DNA of 43,591 nucleotides, taken from positions 1-43,591 of the forward strand of contig SDNX01000009.1 in NCBI GenBank assembly GCA_004524545.1. The letters are read 5' to 3'. Within the stretch, counting starts at the first letter, position 1; each line of letters starts with the position of its first letter. Origin of the DNA: Promethearchaeota archaeon. Its GTDB lineage: Archaea > Asgardarchaeota > Lokiarchaeia > Sigyniarchaeales > Promethearchaeaceae. Made by a program: the position numbers and the translations under genes. The notes under the pieces are model-generated. The model worked only from the letters and a program-made list of their open reading frames with translations. It was not told where the DNA came from and searched no databases. Shown here one piece after another: positions 24,821 to 34,104 of this stretch.

Positions 24821-27605
24821 TTGTTTTCTCCTTATTAGTAGTTATTGGATAAATGCTCTGAGTATATTTTTTAACCAATTTCTGTGTAACAAAGAATATA
24901 GCTAGAGATAGACCAACAAAAATGAATATGGTTATTAAAACATTCCACGAAAAAATATATTTTATCGAATAAATTTGGCTTGTATAGGTTGTAATATGAA
25001 TCCGATTTAACCAATTTAATATGCTGTCCAATCCAATAGTACATAATCCTACGGTTATTCCAGTAAATATCAAAAACAGAAACATTCTCATAATAATTCG
25101 AGATATATCTGATTTTTTTAACCCATGAAAACATAAAGACTGGAATAGTCTTTTTTGGCTATGTAAAAATGAAAAAAACAAAAATCCGATGAAAATTATA
25201 ACATGAATTATAAGAATATAGTGAACGTTTATCATGAATTGATATATCTCGCTATAATGGTTATTGTTTTCTAAATCTTGGATCTCATCATACAAATTTT
25301 CAATAATTCGATAATCCGATGGAAATTCACTCAAAATTTCATCAATTCCCGTTTCCGGTTGTCGTATTAAATACAGATCATAATGATGTCCACTCACAAG
25401 AAATTCACTTAGATTCAAGGTTGATTTGGTTATTATGGGCAGTACTTCAATGCTATGCAAATGTAATGTTAATTCTGATGTTAGAAACCTTGGTTCTATG
25501 TTAAAAGGTAGTGAATTGTAATAATCACTTATCTCAAGTTCAATAGATTCGTTTTCTAGAATATTTGGACCGTCCTCAATGGTTCTAAAATGCAATTTCT
25601 CGTTAGATGAAAAATCCAACTTGATGGACATAGATTTTGAAATGAGTATTTCATTCTCACCCAATTGATTTACTTTCGAATAGAGATTTTTTTCATAATT
25701 TTCACTCGCATATTCATTTAAAACGGAACTTATGTGATCTGCATCGAATTGGATTAACAACACAGTATTTCGTCCATTATATTCGTCTGTTTCGTTCTTA
25801 AGGCTTGCAACATAAAGACTTATTTTGGAATAGGATATTTTCAAAGAAGAGCCTATCGATTTCGAACTATTATTAGAAAAAATGGGAGAGAGGACCTGAA
25901 AATCCCCTCCTATGTCATTATAGAGTCGTGTTGTTTCCAACTGTATTTCGTTTTCTACGCGATATATCTGAGAAAAAACACTACTCACCAAGATAATGAT
26001 TGTTGTAATAATCGCTCTAAGTATTTTCTCCTTCTTTCTAAGATTTTTCAAGATTTGTTGTAAATATTCCTTGGTTAGAGGGCTAATTTTGATGTTCCAA
26101 AATTTTATTAGTTTATGCATTCCCTGAAGGACAAGATCTCCTCCAATAATTCCAAACAAAACTGGAGCTATAATTTGATATGTTGGATTTGAAATGGGAT
26201 AAAGTAAATCTTTGATGAAGTAAAATGAAGTTCCCATCAATTCTGCTTCAGAAAAATTGTTTTCAATTAAAACTATTCCTGATAAAATGCTAAGCAACAC
26301 AATCATAATGATAGAGGATATTTTATTGATATTTCTCCTCTTTTTTTTCTTAACATATTGGTTGATAATTGGGGAAATTTTCAATTCAGTTTCAATTTCT
26401 AAAACCGTTTTGCGCATTAATAAGAAAAATGGCAGTTGGGTTAGTAAAAACAATAAAATGACTGAAGTTACCGAAATAAATATGAATTTATAAGGGAGAA
26501 AGAAACGAGAGAAAAAATTAACACAAAAGGTTAGAAGAATTGAAATTGTATACGGGACAAAATTATAGAAAATAATCAATTCTCCGATCAGATATTTTTT
26601 CATTTGCCTGGTTGATGTAAAGAACCTTAACTCTTTTATATAGGACGATTTCATTTGTGAAAATGATTTCATTGCGTAATGAAGCATTAATATGGAGATT
26701 ATGAAAATTGGGAGGAGTATAATAAACATGTATTTCATATAAAACCTGAAAAACTCTCCAAATTCGCCATATATGATGTCATCAATCATTGGATTGTAAT
26801 TATGGGAATTAAAATCCTCTCCAATAATACTATTTGATATAAGCTGAGAAATCATTTCATCCATATATCTATTTGTTCGTGAACGTATTTGGAAGATATT
26901 CAATATGTCCAGCTTTTCATGATCCAAATAGAAATATATATCTGTACCCGAATTGTCACTAGCAAAACTCTCTAAAAAAGGTGTTTTACCACTAGTTGTG
27001 AAAATGAGCTCGAATCTTGCTTGATTATCATTGATACCTCTTCCTTCACCATCGTAGTCGGTTTCGATAACACCTGATATTGTCAAATTGGCAATAACAG
27101 AAGAATGATTCGCTTGAATCTCATCCCCTACGGTTAAATTGTGTTTGTAACTATCGGAAGAGAAGATTAGGACTTCATTGCTATTTTCTGGAAAATTTCC
27201 GCCTATTAATGGAGTGTAACTTATAATATAGTCACGAAACTCAATATCCGAAAAGTTCAGCTCCCATGTAGATATTTCACTCGTAATTGGAAGATTGGTT
27301 GTAATATTATTTTGGGACACCTGACGTGTGCGATATCCAAGATAGTTTTGAGTATATTCAGCATTGAATATCTCATGTATAGCTTCTAAATCACAGAAGT
27401 CGCAAAATATCGCAAAATCTGCCGGATACGTTTGTTCATGTAATGTTTCGAATCTGCTATAGTATGTTATTGTAAATTTGGATGTTAGTCCGATTATTAA
27501 GTTGAAAGACAAAAAGAAAAAGAAAATTAATTGTATTGTTTGTTTCCAGTTCTTCGGAACAGATTTTAGATACAATAGAAAACTCGATAATGAGATTTCC
27601 CCCAT
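24801..27605 (-). CDS. FtsX/MacB-like ABC permease
   Basis: The protein has an N-terminal membrane helix (IQLIFFFFLSFNLIIGL), a long extracytoplasmic domain and a bundle of helices around residues 300-510. A second extracytoplasmic region and a final group of three helices near the C-terminus follow. This is the two-FtsX-domain layout of large archaeal and bacterial MacB-type permeases. I place the start at ATG 27605. An upstream ATG at 27686 would lie inside the palindromic TATA box shared with the divergent gene, so a transcript starting 25 bases away would exclude it. The cargo is unknown; the adjacent secreted paralogues are candidates. It is co-transcribed with its ATPase. Confidence 0.85.
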   Translation of the reverse strand: MGEISLSSFLLYLKSVPKNWKQTIQLIFFFFLSFNLIIGLTSKFTITYYSRFETLHEQTYPADFAIFCDFCDLEAIHEIFNAEYTQNYLGYRTRQVSQNNITTNLPITSEISTWELNFSDIEFRDYIISYTPLIGGNFPENSNEVLIFSSDSYKHNLTVGDEIQANHSSVIANLTISGVIETDYDGEGRGINDNQARFELIFTTSGKTPFLESFASDNSGTDIYFYLDHEKLDILNIFQIRSRTNRYMDEMISQLISNSIIGEDFNSHNYNPMIDDIIYGEFGEFFRFYMKYMFIILLPIFIISILMLHYAMKSFSQMKSSYIKELRFFTSTRQMKKYLIGELIIFYNFVPYTISILLTFCVNFFSRFFLPYKFIFISVTSVILLFLLTQLPFFLLMRKTVLEIETELKISPIINQYVKKKKRRNINKISSIIMIVLLSILSGIVLIENNFSEAELMGTSFYFIKDLLYPISNPTYQIIAPVLFGIIGGDLVLQGMHKLIKFWNIKISPLTKEYLQQILKNLRKKEKILRAIITTIIILVSSVFSQIYRVENEIQLETTRLYNDIGGDFQVLSPIFSNNSSKSIGSSLKISYSKISLYVASLKNETDEYNGRNTVLLIQFDADHISSVLNEYASENYEKNLYSKVNQLGENEILISKSMSIKLDFSSNEKLHFRTIEDGPNILENESIELEISDYYNSLPFNIEPRFLTSELTLHLHSIEVLPIITKSTLNLSEFLVSGHHYDLYLIRQPETGIDEILSEFPSDYRIIENLYDEIQDLENNNHYSEIYQFMINVHYILIIHVIIFIGFLFFSFLHSQKRLFQSLCFHGLKKSDISRIIMRMFLFLIFTGITVGLCTIGLDSILNWLNRIHITTYTSQIYSIKYIFSWNVLITIFIFVGLSLAIFFVTQKLVKKYTQSIYPITTNKEKTNVRKTR

Positions 27606-27684
27606 GAGTACTGCACATTTTTCGATTTTTATTTGGTTTCTAATAAAATCCTTTTTAATCCCTTTGGTATTTATGTGTAGAAAC

Positions 27685-27694
27685 ATTTATAAAT
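27685..27694. promoter_or_regulatory. Palindromic TATA box between divergent genes
   Basis: ATTTATAAAT reads the same on both strands. On the plus strand it precedes secreted protein copy 2, with the same leader hairpin as copy 1 (GTCTC-TTT-GAGAC, 27716-27728). On the minus strand it is correctly placed to serve the FtsX-like permease starting at 27605. Confidence 0.5.
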
Positions 27695-27758
27695 TTGTTA
27701 GATCCTTACTCATCTGTCTCTTTGAGACAATATACATATATATATATTGGTGACAGAA

Positions 27759-28277
27759 ATGAGAAAAAAATTTTTAGGGAAATACATAGTAATAGGGGTG
27801 TTAATATTTTGCATAGGTCTCTCTTCCATGCGTTTTGTATTTGCTGTTCACATTCCTGGCCAAATTCCAACTGATGGAACTGGACACTCAGTTACTCATC
27901 GAGAAATTATAGATGGCTCTGAGTCCAATTGGAATGGTGCTACTTTAGACTATGATGATGAGCAATATTGGTATCTTACAGCTGAACGGGTTGGTGGGGG
28001 ATTAGATAGGATTGTTGTTGAGGTATATTTTGAATCTCCAGCGGGTATTGATGAAATCTATCTTCAAGGTTTTCTTGAGGGAACAAGTATTACCTATTAT
28101 AAGGTGACAATATACTACACTGATGGTAGTAGTTATGGTAAATTTAAGATATATGAGGGCTCTAAATTCTTTGAGGTAGATAACACAAAAACAATAGACC
28201 ATATCGAAATATATAAACAGCTTCTATGGTGCAGAAATTATGAACTTAATTTTGACTATATATATGGAGTTACCTAA
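27759..28277 (+). CDS. Secreted or anchored small beta-rich protein, copy 2
   Basis: This 172-residue protein is a close paralogue of the one at 22997. It has the same basic start and hydrophobic segment (KYIVIGVLIFCIGLSSMRFVFAV), followed by a nearly identical extracytoplasmic domain containing SESNWNGATL and IVVEVYFESPAGID. Most differences lie in the signal peptide and the strands after residue 120. The similarity extends upstream through the leader and TATA box and stops just after the coding region, so the duplicated unit is one gene with its promoter. Copy 2 has eight extra bases of TA repeat in the leader. It is divergent from the permease gene. Confidence 0.8.
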   Translation: MRKKFLGKYIVIGVLIFCIGLSSMRFVFAVHIPGQIPTDGTGHSVTHREIIDGSESNWNGATLDYDDEQYWYLTAERVGGGLDRIVVEVYFESPAGIDEIYLQGFLEGTSITYYKVTIYYTDGSSYGKFKIYEGSKFFEVDNTKTIDHIEIYKQLLWCRNYELNFDYIYGVT

Positions 28278-28479
28278 TAATAAAATTGTTATGCAATCAA
28301 TTTACATCCAAGACAAATAAGTGAAAATTCCTCTTTTTCTCTCTATTAGCATTAGGTTTCCGAATTCATTTAGAAATGGCATAGCTTTGGCGAATATCTA
28401 TGTCATATGTCGTTATTAACCCTTAATTATTAAATAAATAAGATACACTCCAATTCGGCAAAGTAATTACCCAGAATGT

Positions 28480-28689
28480 ATGAATAAATCTAAGGATAGA
28501 GCCGAAGAAAAGAAAGATTATCGAAGATTTGTGTGCAATAATCCTAAGTGTGAATATGGAACAAAAGATCGTAAAAGTAGAGATGGTAGTGCTGCTCGGG
28601 TGAGTGCCCGATTCACCGAAAAAATGATCAATGATCAGACATTAGAAAAACACGTGGTCTCAGTTATCGACCCAATGAGAGTAACCTAG
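28480..28689 (+). CDS. Small basic protein with half a zinc motif, uncertain
   Basis: This 69-residue frame encodes a highly charged protein with one Cys pair (CNNPKC), the rest being basic and hydrophilic (GTKDRKSRDGSAARVS). The single Cys pair could be half of a zinc ribbon, or a remnant of a larger nucleic-acid-binding gene. A TATA-like TATTAAATAA lies about 45 bases upstream of the ATG, which favours expression. It sits at the right end of the accessory region, directly before the second gatE. No family is recognised, and the frame could be non-coding. Confidence 0.4.
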   Translation: MNKSKDRAEEKKDYRRFVCNNPKCEYGTKDRKSRDGSAARVSARFTEKMINDQTLEKHVVSVIDPMRVT

Positions 28690-28754
28690 TCGAACTAGGA
28701 ATTTTTAATAGATAACTTTCACTTCAATAATCCTCGAATATAGAGGATAACTAT

Positions 28755-30485
28755 ATGCTCGATCCCAATAATATTTCATTTGAGAAACTTGGATTCAAGG
28801 CTGGTCTTGAGGTACATCATCAGATCAATTCCAAACGTAAATTATTTTGTCACTGTAAACCTGCCCTCAGAACAAATCCACCAGACTATTTGTTCGAAAG
28901 AAAATTTCGACCTGTATTGGGTGAAATGGGCGATTTTGATGAAGGTATGCTTATCGAATATGAAAAAGGATATCGGGTGATATATCATGCATACTCAGAT
29001 TGTACATGTTTGTACGAACAAGATGAACAACCTCCCTTTTGGCCCGACTTAGATGCAATATATAGTGGATTTGAATTATCCCATTGGTTAAATTGCTCAG
29101 CTTTGGTAGATGTTGCAATTGTGGCACGAAAACAGTATTTAGATGGATCTATCACAACGGGATTTCAAAGAACTTTAATCGTTGCTAGAGACGGTTGGGT
29201 GGAAGTAAATGGGAAAAGGGTAAAAATTACAAACCTAACTGTCGAAGAAGATGCCGCTCGTAAACTGAAAACTGAAAACTACGGACGAACAGTGTATTAT
29301 AATCTTGATCGTTTAGGAATACCTCTTGTTGAAGTGATCACTGATCATAAAGATTGCTCTAATCCAAAAGATCTTAAAAAACTAGCAGAAATTATAGGAT
29401 TAACACTTCGACTCAGTGGAATCGGGAGAACAGGCATCGGTTCTGCAAGGCAAGATGTAAATATAAGTATTAAAGGGGGAGATCGTGTAGAAATTAAGGG
29501 AGTACAAGATTTACCTATGCTTGATACGTTGTGCCGACGTGAAGCTGTTAGACAAGATATGCTAATACATATCGCTAAGATTTTGAAAGAGCAAGGATTC
29601 AAACCAGATGATTTAGAGCATACATATTACGAAATTACGGAAGAATTACCGACTGAAAGTATTCCCGAAGGATTAAGTGTCATGGCGATTCGAGTTCCTA
29701 AATTCAATGGAATTTTAGGATTGGAGATTCAACCTGGAAAAGATTTCGGTCAAGATGTATTCGAAAAAGCAAGTTTGATCAGTGGAATATTGGTAGATCA
29801 CATGTTTCATTCGGATGAACTTGCAGAAACCGCCCAAAGGAAGAAAAAGGACACGATACCGTTCTTGATTTCATTAATTGACAAAAAAATAGACAATAAA
29901 ATACGTAAAGTGCTTTATTTGAAGGATAAGGATGCATATTGTCTAGCAATGGGAAAAAATTCATGGACAATCCATGCCATGAAAAAAATAATCGAACGGT
30001 TAAAATATGCAATTAAGGGAGTTCCCCAAGAGACACGTAGATTATTACCAAATGGGAATACAGAATTCCTCAGAGTTATTCATGGAAAGGACCGGTTATA
30101 TCCTGATACCGATACACCTGCATTAGACTTAGATTTACAAAAAATTCAACACCTTAAGGAGCAAGTTAAAAAACGTCCATGGGAATTGGAAAAGGAATTT
30201 CAAGAAAAATATGGATTGGAATTCGAACATTTACAAAATTTAGTTCATGAAAATCGTCTTTTAGAATTTATTCATATTGTAAATAAAAATTCCATTAGTC
30301 CTAAACTAGTTTATTCTTACTTAACGGAGACAATGAAGCATTTACGTCGGAAAGGAGTCGACACATCTAAGATTTACCTAGAAGAGATCATGGAAGACCT
30401 CAAAAATGCGTATTCAGTGGAGAAACCATCGATATATGATTATGCAGTAGCAAAGTATTTACAGGAAAAGGGGGATAAGAAATGA
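28755..30485 (+). CDS. GatE paralogue lacking most of the tail domain, copy 2
   Basis: The catalytic and AspRS-like insertion regions match GatE: GLEVHHQI, KLFCHC, RPVLGE, DCTCLYEQDEQPPF, and later NTEFLRVIHGKDRLYPDTDTP. The protein is 576 residues against 645 for copy 1. The shortfall is at the C-terminus: after ETMKHLRRKGVD about 40 residues remain, so most of the GatB/YqeY tail that contacts tRNA is gone. Sequence similarity to copy 1 is clear but moderate, so this is not a recent duplication. It may serve a different tRNA or work alongside copy 1. Its stop overlaps gatD2 as ATGA. Confidence 0.9.
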   Translation: MLDPNNISFEKLGFKAGLEVHHQINSKRKLFCHCKPALRTNPPDYLFERKFRPVLGEMGDFDEGMLIEYEKGYRVIYHAYSDCTCLYEQDEQPPFWPDLDAIYSGFELSHWLNCSALVDVAIVARKQYLDGSITTGFQRTLIVARDGWVEVNGKRVKITNLTVEEDAARKLKTENYGRTVYYNLDRLGIPLVEVITDHKDCSNPKDLKKLAEIIGLTLRLSGIGRTGIGSARQDVNISIKGGDRVEIKGVQDLPMLDTLCRREAVRQDMLIHIAKILKEQGFKPDDLEHTYYEITEELPTESIPEGLSVMAIRVPKFNGILGLEIQPGKDFGQDVFEKASLISGILVDHMFHSDELAETAQRKKKDTIPFLISLIDKKIDNKIRKVLYLKDKDAYCLAMGKNSWTIHAMKKIIERLKYAIKGVPQETRRLLPNGNTEFLRVIHGKDRLYPDTDTPALDLDLQKIQHLKEQVKKRPWELEKEFQEKYGLEFEHLQNLVHENRLLEFIHIVNKNSISPKLVYSYLTETMKHLRRKGVDTSKIYLEEIMEDLKNAYSVEKPSIYDYAVAKYLQEKGDKK

Positions 30486-31930
30486 AAAAAGAAGACTTGA
30501 TGAGGGACCCCACAGGTTACAAAGGAGATTTAAGAGAACGACTTATTCGGGATAAGATCGGGGTCTGGTCAATTGTCAAGGTCACTCGAGGAAATTCGGT
30601 TTATGAGGGTGTAGTTCTACCTCGCTCTGAACACACCGCAGAAGATTATTTGGTAGTAAAAGTTGATACTGGTTACAATATTGGTGTAAAGATTACCGAA
30701 GAATGCACCTTAACTGAAATCGGGTATCAAAAAGGACATTATCATCTTCCTGAAGTTGCTGTAAAGACCAAACCCGAATTACCGAATGTATCATTATTAG
30801 GAACAGGAGGGACAGTTGCATCCCGATTAGATTATCGAACAGGGTCTGTATTACCTGCATTCACTCCAGAAGAATTATTTAGTGCTGTTCCTGAACTCAT
30901 GAATATTTGCAATCTAACGCCTAAAAAGATCTATTCAATTCTATCAGAAAATTTCAAACCTGAGTATTGGGTAAAAACAGCTGAAGCTATCTTGCAGGAG
31001 TTTCGCAATGGTGCTTCCGGAGTGATTGTGGGGCACGGTACAGATACTATGGCGTTTACTGCTTCCGCTTTATCATATTTCTTGAAAGAACTCGCCGCTC
31101 CGATAGTAATCGTTGGATCACAAAGAAGTTCAGACAGACCATCTAGTGATGGTCCGATGAATATCATTAATGCAAGTACTATTGCTGGGTATGCAGATTT
31201 AGCTGAAGTTGTCGTCTGTATGCACGGAAATACTTCGGATACCTACAATTTGATCCATCGGGGAACTCGAGTGAGGAAAATGCATTCTAGTAGACGTGAC
31301 GCATTTAAAACTCTTTCTGATATACCCTTAGGAATGATAGATTCCCATCAAAATATCAGTTTTTTCAAAGATGATGTAAAACCAAGAGGAAAAATTGAAG
31401 ACACCTACCTTGATACGAAAATTGATCCGAAAGTAGCGATATTATATTCTTATCCTGGATGGGACCCTGAAATTCTTAATTCCTTGATTGATTTGGGATA
31501 CCACGGAGTGGTAATACTCGGAACGGGTCTTGGGCATGTTCCTAGCGACTTCTTCCCCGGATTACAACGTGCTCAAGAAGAAGAAATTCCCGTTTGTATT
31601 GTGGTAGAACCTTTGTATGGATTCACAAATTTACGAGTGTACGAAACTGGGAGAGACATGTTGGCGTTAGGTGTAATTGAAGGAGCAAATATGCTACCAT
31701 CAGCCGCATACGCTAAGATGATATGGACGCTGGGACATACTCGAAATGTGAAAGAAGTAGAAAAAATAATGACTACGAATATAGCAGGAGAAATTACAAA
31801 TCGCGAACCAAATTCAGGATATTTATTAATGCAAGGTATCGAAGAAAATATCAAGAAGATGACTACTACTTTAGATCCTAATCCTCGAGAACACTACTGG
31901 GGAACTCAAGCAGATAAGGAAAAAAAATAA
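30482..31930 (+). CDS. GatD paralogue, copy 2
   Basis: The 482-residue protein keeps the N-terminal beta domain and every asparaginase-type catalytic element of GatD: GTGGTVAS (Thr111), GHGTDTM, SQRSSDRPSSDGP and the lysine of VRKMHSSRRDAF. It should therefore release ammonia from glutamine. Compared with copy 1 it has a longer N-terminus and a C-terminal extension of about 25 residues (after MQGIEENIKK). The four-base ATGA overlap with the preceding gene implies coupled synthesis and a dedicated GatD2E2 pair. It ends five bases from the convergent PAN stop. Confidence 0.92.
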   Translation: MKKEDLMRDPTGYKGDLRERLIRDKIGVWSIVKVTRGNSVYEGVVLPRSEHTAEDYLVVKVDTGYNIGVKITEECTLTEIGYQKGHYHLPEVAVKTKPELPNVSLLGTGGTVASRLDYRTGSVLPAFTPEELFSAVPELMNICNLTPKKIYSILSENFKPEYWVKTAEAILQEFRNGASGVIVGHGTDTMAFTASALSYFLKELAAPIVIVGSQRSSDRPSSDGPMNIINASTIAGYADLAEVVVCMHGNTSDTYNLIHRGTRVRKMHSSRRDAFKTLSDIPLGMIDSHQNISFFKDDVKPRGKIEDTYLDTKIDPKVAILYSYPGWDPEILNSLIDLGYHGVVILGTGLGHVPSDFFPGLQRAQEEEIPVCIVVEPLYGFTNLRVYETGRDMLALGVIEGANMLPSAAYAKMIWTLGHTRNVKEVEKIMTTNIAGEITNREPNSGYLLMQGIEENIKKMTTTLDPNPREHYWGTQADKEKK

Positions 31931-31935
31931 CGAGG

Positions 31936-33060
31936 TTAGGTGTAGACTGCAGCACCTACACGTTTTTCTTGAAGCTTTCGGAAATATCGGTTATATCCCA
32001 TTTCAAAATCAAGTTGAGTAACAATACTTTTGTTATTTCGGATTGCATTTAGACCAGCTTCCACACAGATTGCTTTAATATCTGCTCCAGTTAATTTTTC
32101 CCACTTTTCAGCTAATACACTGAGCTTGACATTTTTTAATGGCATTTTTCGTGAATGGATTTTAAAGATTTCTAAGCGACCTACGGGATCAGGATCGGGA
32201 ACATGTATAATCCGATCGAATCGACCTGGACGAAGTATTGCAGGATCTAGAATATCCGGGCGATTTGTTGCTGCTAATATTTTTACATTCCCAAGTTCAT
32301 TGAATCCATCCATCTCTGCTAGTAATTGCATAAGAGTGCGTTGTACTTCACGATCGGATACTTGGGAGTCTGGAGTTCTTTTTGATGCAATGGCGTCTAT
32401 TTCATCTATAAATAGAATACATGGAGCTCGATCTCTTGCAAGAGCAAATAATTCTCTTACCAATCGGGCACCTTCTCCAATATATTTTTGAACCAGTTCG
32501 GAACCGACTAATCGGATAAAAGTAGCATTCGTAGCATTTGCAACTGCACGTGCTAACAGCGTTTTTCCAGTTCCGGGATCTCCTTCTAGAAGTACTCCAT
32601 TGGGAGGTTTGATTCCAATTGTTTTGAAAATCTTAGGATTGGTAATGGCTAGTTCAACAACTTCTCGTAGAGATATGATGACTTCATCCAACCCTCCAAC
32701 GTCTTCGTAGGTTTCTTCTGGTTTTTCATCTAATTCCATTCCAGCCACAAATCTGTCGACATTTGGAGGTAGAATTTTAATAAGATTGAAAGTGGTTTGA
32801 TCTATCCCTACGGAATCCCCGGGACTAAGCTCTTTAAATGGATTTTGTACTAAAAAATCATTTCCCGACGGAGTATGAATAATGCAATAACCATCGTCAA
32901 ACATTCGGGTAACATTGGCGATTAATAGTGGAGGGCGGGTCCGTTGAATTTGGCTTTGTAATCTTTGAAAATTATGTTTATAAAGATCTCTTTCCTTAGT
33001 CAATTCATCTATTTTCGCTCGTAATCGTTTATTGTCTGTAGCAGGTCGATTTTCTTCCAT
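31936..33060 (-). CDS. pan: Proteasome-activating nucleotidase
   Basis: PAN is the hexameric AAA+ unfoldase that feeds proteins to the archaeal 20S proteasome, homologous to the 26S Rpt subunits. The 374-residue protein has an N-terminal coiled coil (8-40), an OB domain (about 45-100) and the AAA module. Walker A is GDPGTGKT (160-167), Walker B is CILFIDEIDA, and the second-region motif is ATNRPDILDPAILRPGRFDR with its arginine fingers. The last three residues, VYT, match the HbYX motif that opens the proteasome gate. The Asp in Walker A replaces the usual Pro. It is slightly shorter than typical (about 400). Confidence 0.96.
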   Translation of the reverse strand: MEENRPATDNKRLRAKIDELTKERDLYKHNFQRLQSQIQRTRPPLLIANVTRMFDDGYCIIHTPSGNDFLVQNPFKELSPGDSVGIDQTTFNLIKILPPNVDRFVAGMELDEKPEETYEDVGGLDEVIISLREVVELAITNPKIFKTIGIKPPNGVLLEGDPGTGKTLLARAVANATNATFIRLVGSELVQKYIGEGARLVRELFALARDRAPCILFIDEIDAIASKRTPDSQVSDREVQRTLMQLLAEMDGFNELGNVKILAATNRPDILDPAILRPGRFDRIIHVPDPDPVGRLEIFKIHSRKMPLKNVKLSVLAEKWEKLTGADIKAICVEAGLNAIRNNKSIVTQLDFEMGYNRYFRKLQEKRVGAAVYT

Positions 33061-33221
33061 TGGATTTCTCTAGTAAGCTATACAATCATTATGAAAAAAA
33101 GTTTTCCTAGTTTATTTATTGGTTTTAATCCTCTTGACAAATGACAAAATTCAAAAATATTGAATAATTGATTAAGCCATTCAGATTCAGATCATGAAGA
33201 TCCCACAATACAGTGATTCAA

Positions 33222-33944
33222 ATGGGTAAGCGTATATTAGTGCAACGGAGAGGTCGTGGAACAAAAAATTTTCAAAGTCCGACCCATAAACGTCGAGGAG
33301 CGGTGAAATACCGATATTTCCACCACACAGTTGAAGGTCCAATCAAAGCTACAATCAAAGATTTACTCCATGACCCTGGTAGAGGAGCACCGGTTGCTCT
33401 AATCCAATATGAGGATGGGGAGAAGGAATTATATCTTCCTCCAGAAGGTATCAAGGTTGGAGATACCATTGAAATTGGAAATAAAACCGAAATAAAAGTT
33501 GGAAATATATTATTATTAGAAAATGTTCCTGAAGGAACGTATGTTTACAATATTGAGGGTCAAAAAGATGATGGAGGTAAAATGGTTCGAGCCTCCGGAG
33601 GTTATGCAACAATGATGACCAAAACCCCAACTCATGCAAATCTTAAATTACCATCAGGTAAGGTTAAACGAATCCCATTGAATGCACGAGCTACCGTAGG
33701 AGTAGTGGCAGGAGGTGGAAGGCAAATTAAGCCATTTGTTAAAGCCGGAACAAAATACCATCTAATGAAAACTCGTCACAGGGTATGGCCTAGAACCTCT
33801 GGTGTTGCAATGTCTGCTGCTATGCACCCATTCGGAGGGGGTGGTCACAAGAGCCCTCATAAACCAACTACAATTAGTAGAAATGCTCCACCTGGTCGTA
33901 AAGTCGGGCTCATAGCCGCACGAAGGACTGGTACTAAAAAATAG
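33222..33944 (+). CDS. rpl2: Large-subunit ribosomal protein uL2
   Basis: uL2 is needed for subunit association and the peptidyl-transferase region. The start at ATG 33222 gives the family opening MGKRI; the in-frame GTG at 33213 would add three residues. Conserved landmarks are APVALIQYEDG-like PVALIQYEDG, the VGVVAGGGRQIKPFVKAG block and the C-terminal MHPFGGGGHKSPHKP, which includes the catalytically important histidine region. The protein is 240 residues, normal for archaea. In most archaea this gene lies in the S10 cluster with uL23 and uS19. Here no other ribosomal gene is adjacent. Confidence 0.97.
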   Translation: MGKRILVQRRGRGTKNFQSPTHKRRGAVKYRYFHHTVEGPIKATIKDLLHDPGRGAPVALIQYEDGEKELYLPPEGIKVGDTIEIGNKTEIKVGNILLLENVPEGTYVYNIEGQKDDGGKMVRASGGYATMMTKTPTHANLKLPSGKVKRIPLNARATVGVVAGGGRQIKPFVKAGTKYHLMKTRHRVWPRTSGVAMSAAMHPFGGGGHKSPHKPTTISRNAPPGRKVGLIAARRTGTKK

Positions 33945-34023
33945 GATGATATGCAAGCATCTCTTTCCACACATATTTTATATCTTAACGATTCATCCAT
34001 ATCTTTTTTAATTCCAAGCAAAT

Positions 34024-34033
34024 ATATATAAAA
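34024..34033 (+). promoter_or_regulatory. TATA box for the VTC-like gene
   Basis: TATATATAAA lies about 75 bases before the ATG at 34105, giving a leader near 50 bases. GAGGA around 34089 serves as ribosome binding site. A six-T run at about 34003-34008 may end uL2 transcription. Confidence 0.55.
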
Positions 34034-34104
34034 AGAGTTTTTTGTCGTTTAGGTCTCTTTGAACTGAAAGAATTTTCTGAGTAATATAGAGGAATGAAGA
34101 AAAT

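Noticed and set aside
28480-28689. Small Cys-containing frame as a transposase remnant
   Set aside because: There are no terminal inverted repeats, no target duplication and no further transposase-like sequence nearby, so an insertion-sequence call is not supported.
32030-32491. Plus-strand frame of 153 codons opposite PAN
   Set aside because: It is the antisense shadow of the conserved AAA module of PAN.
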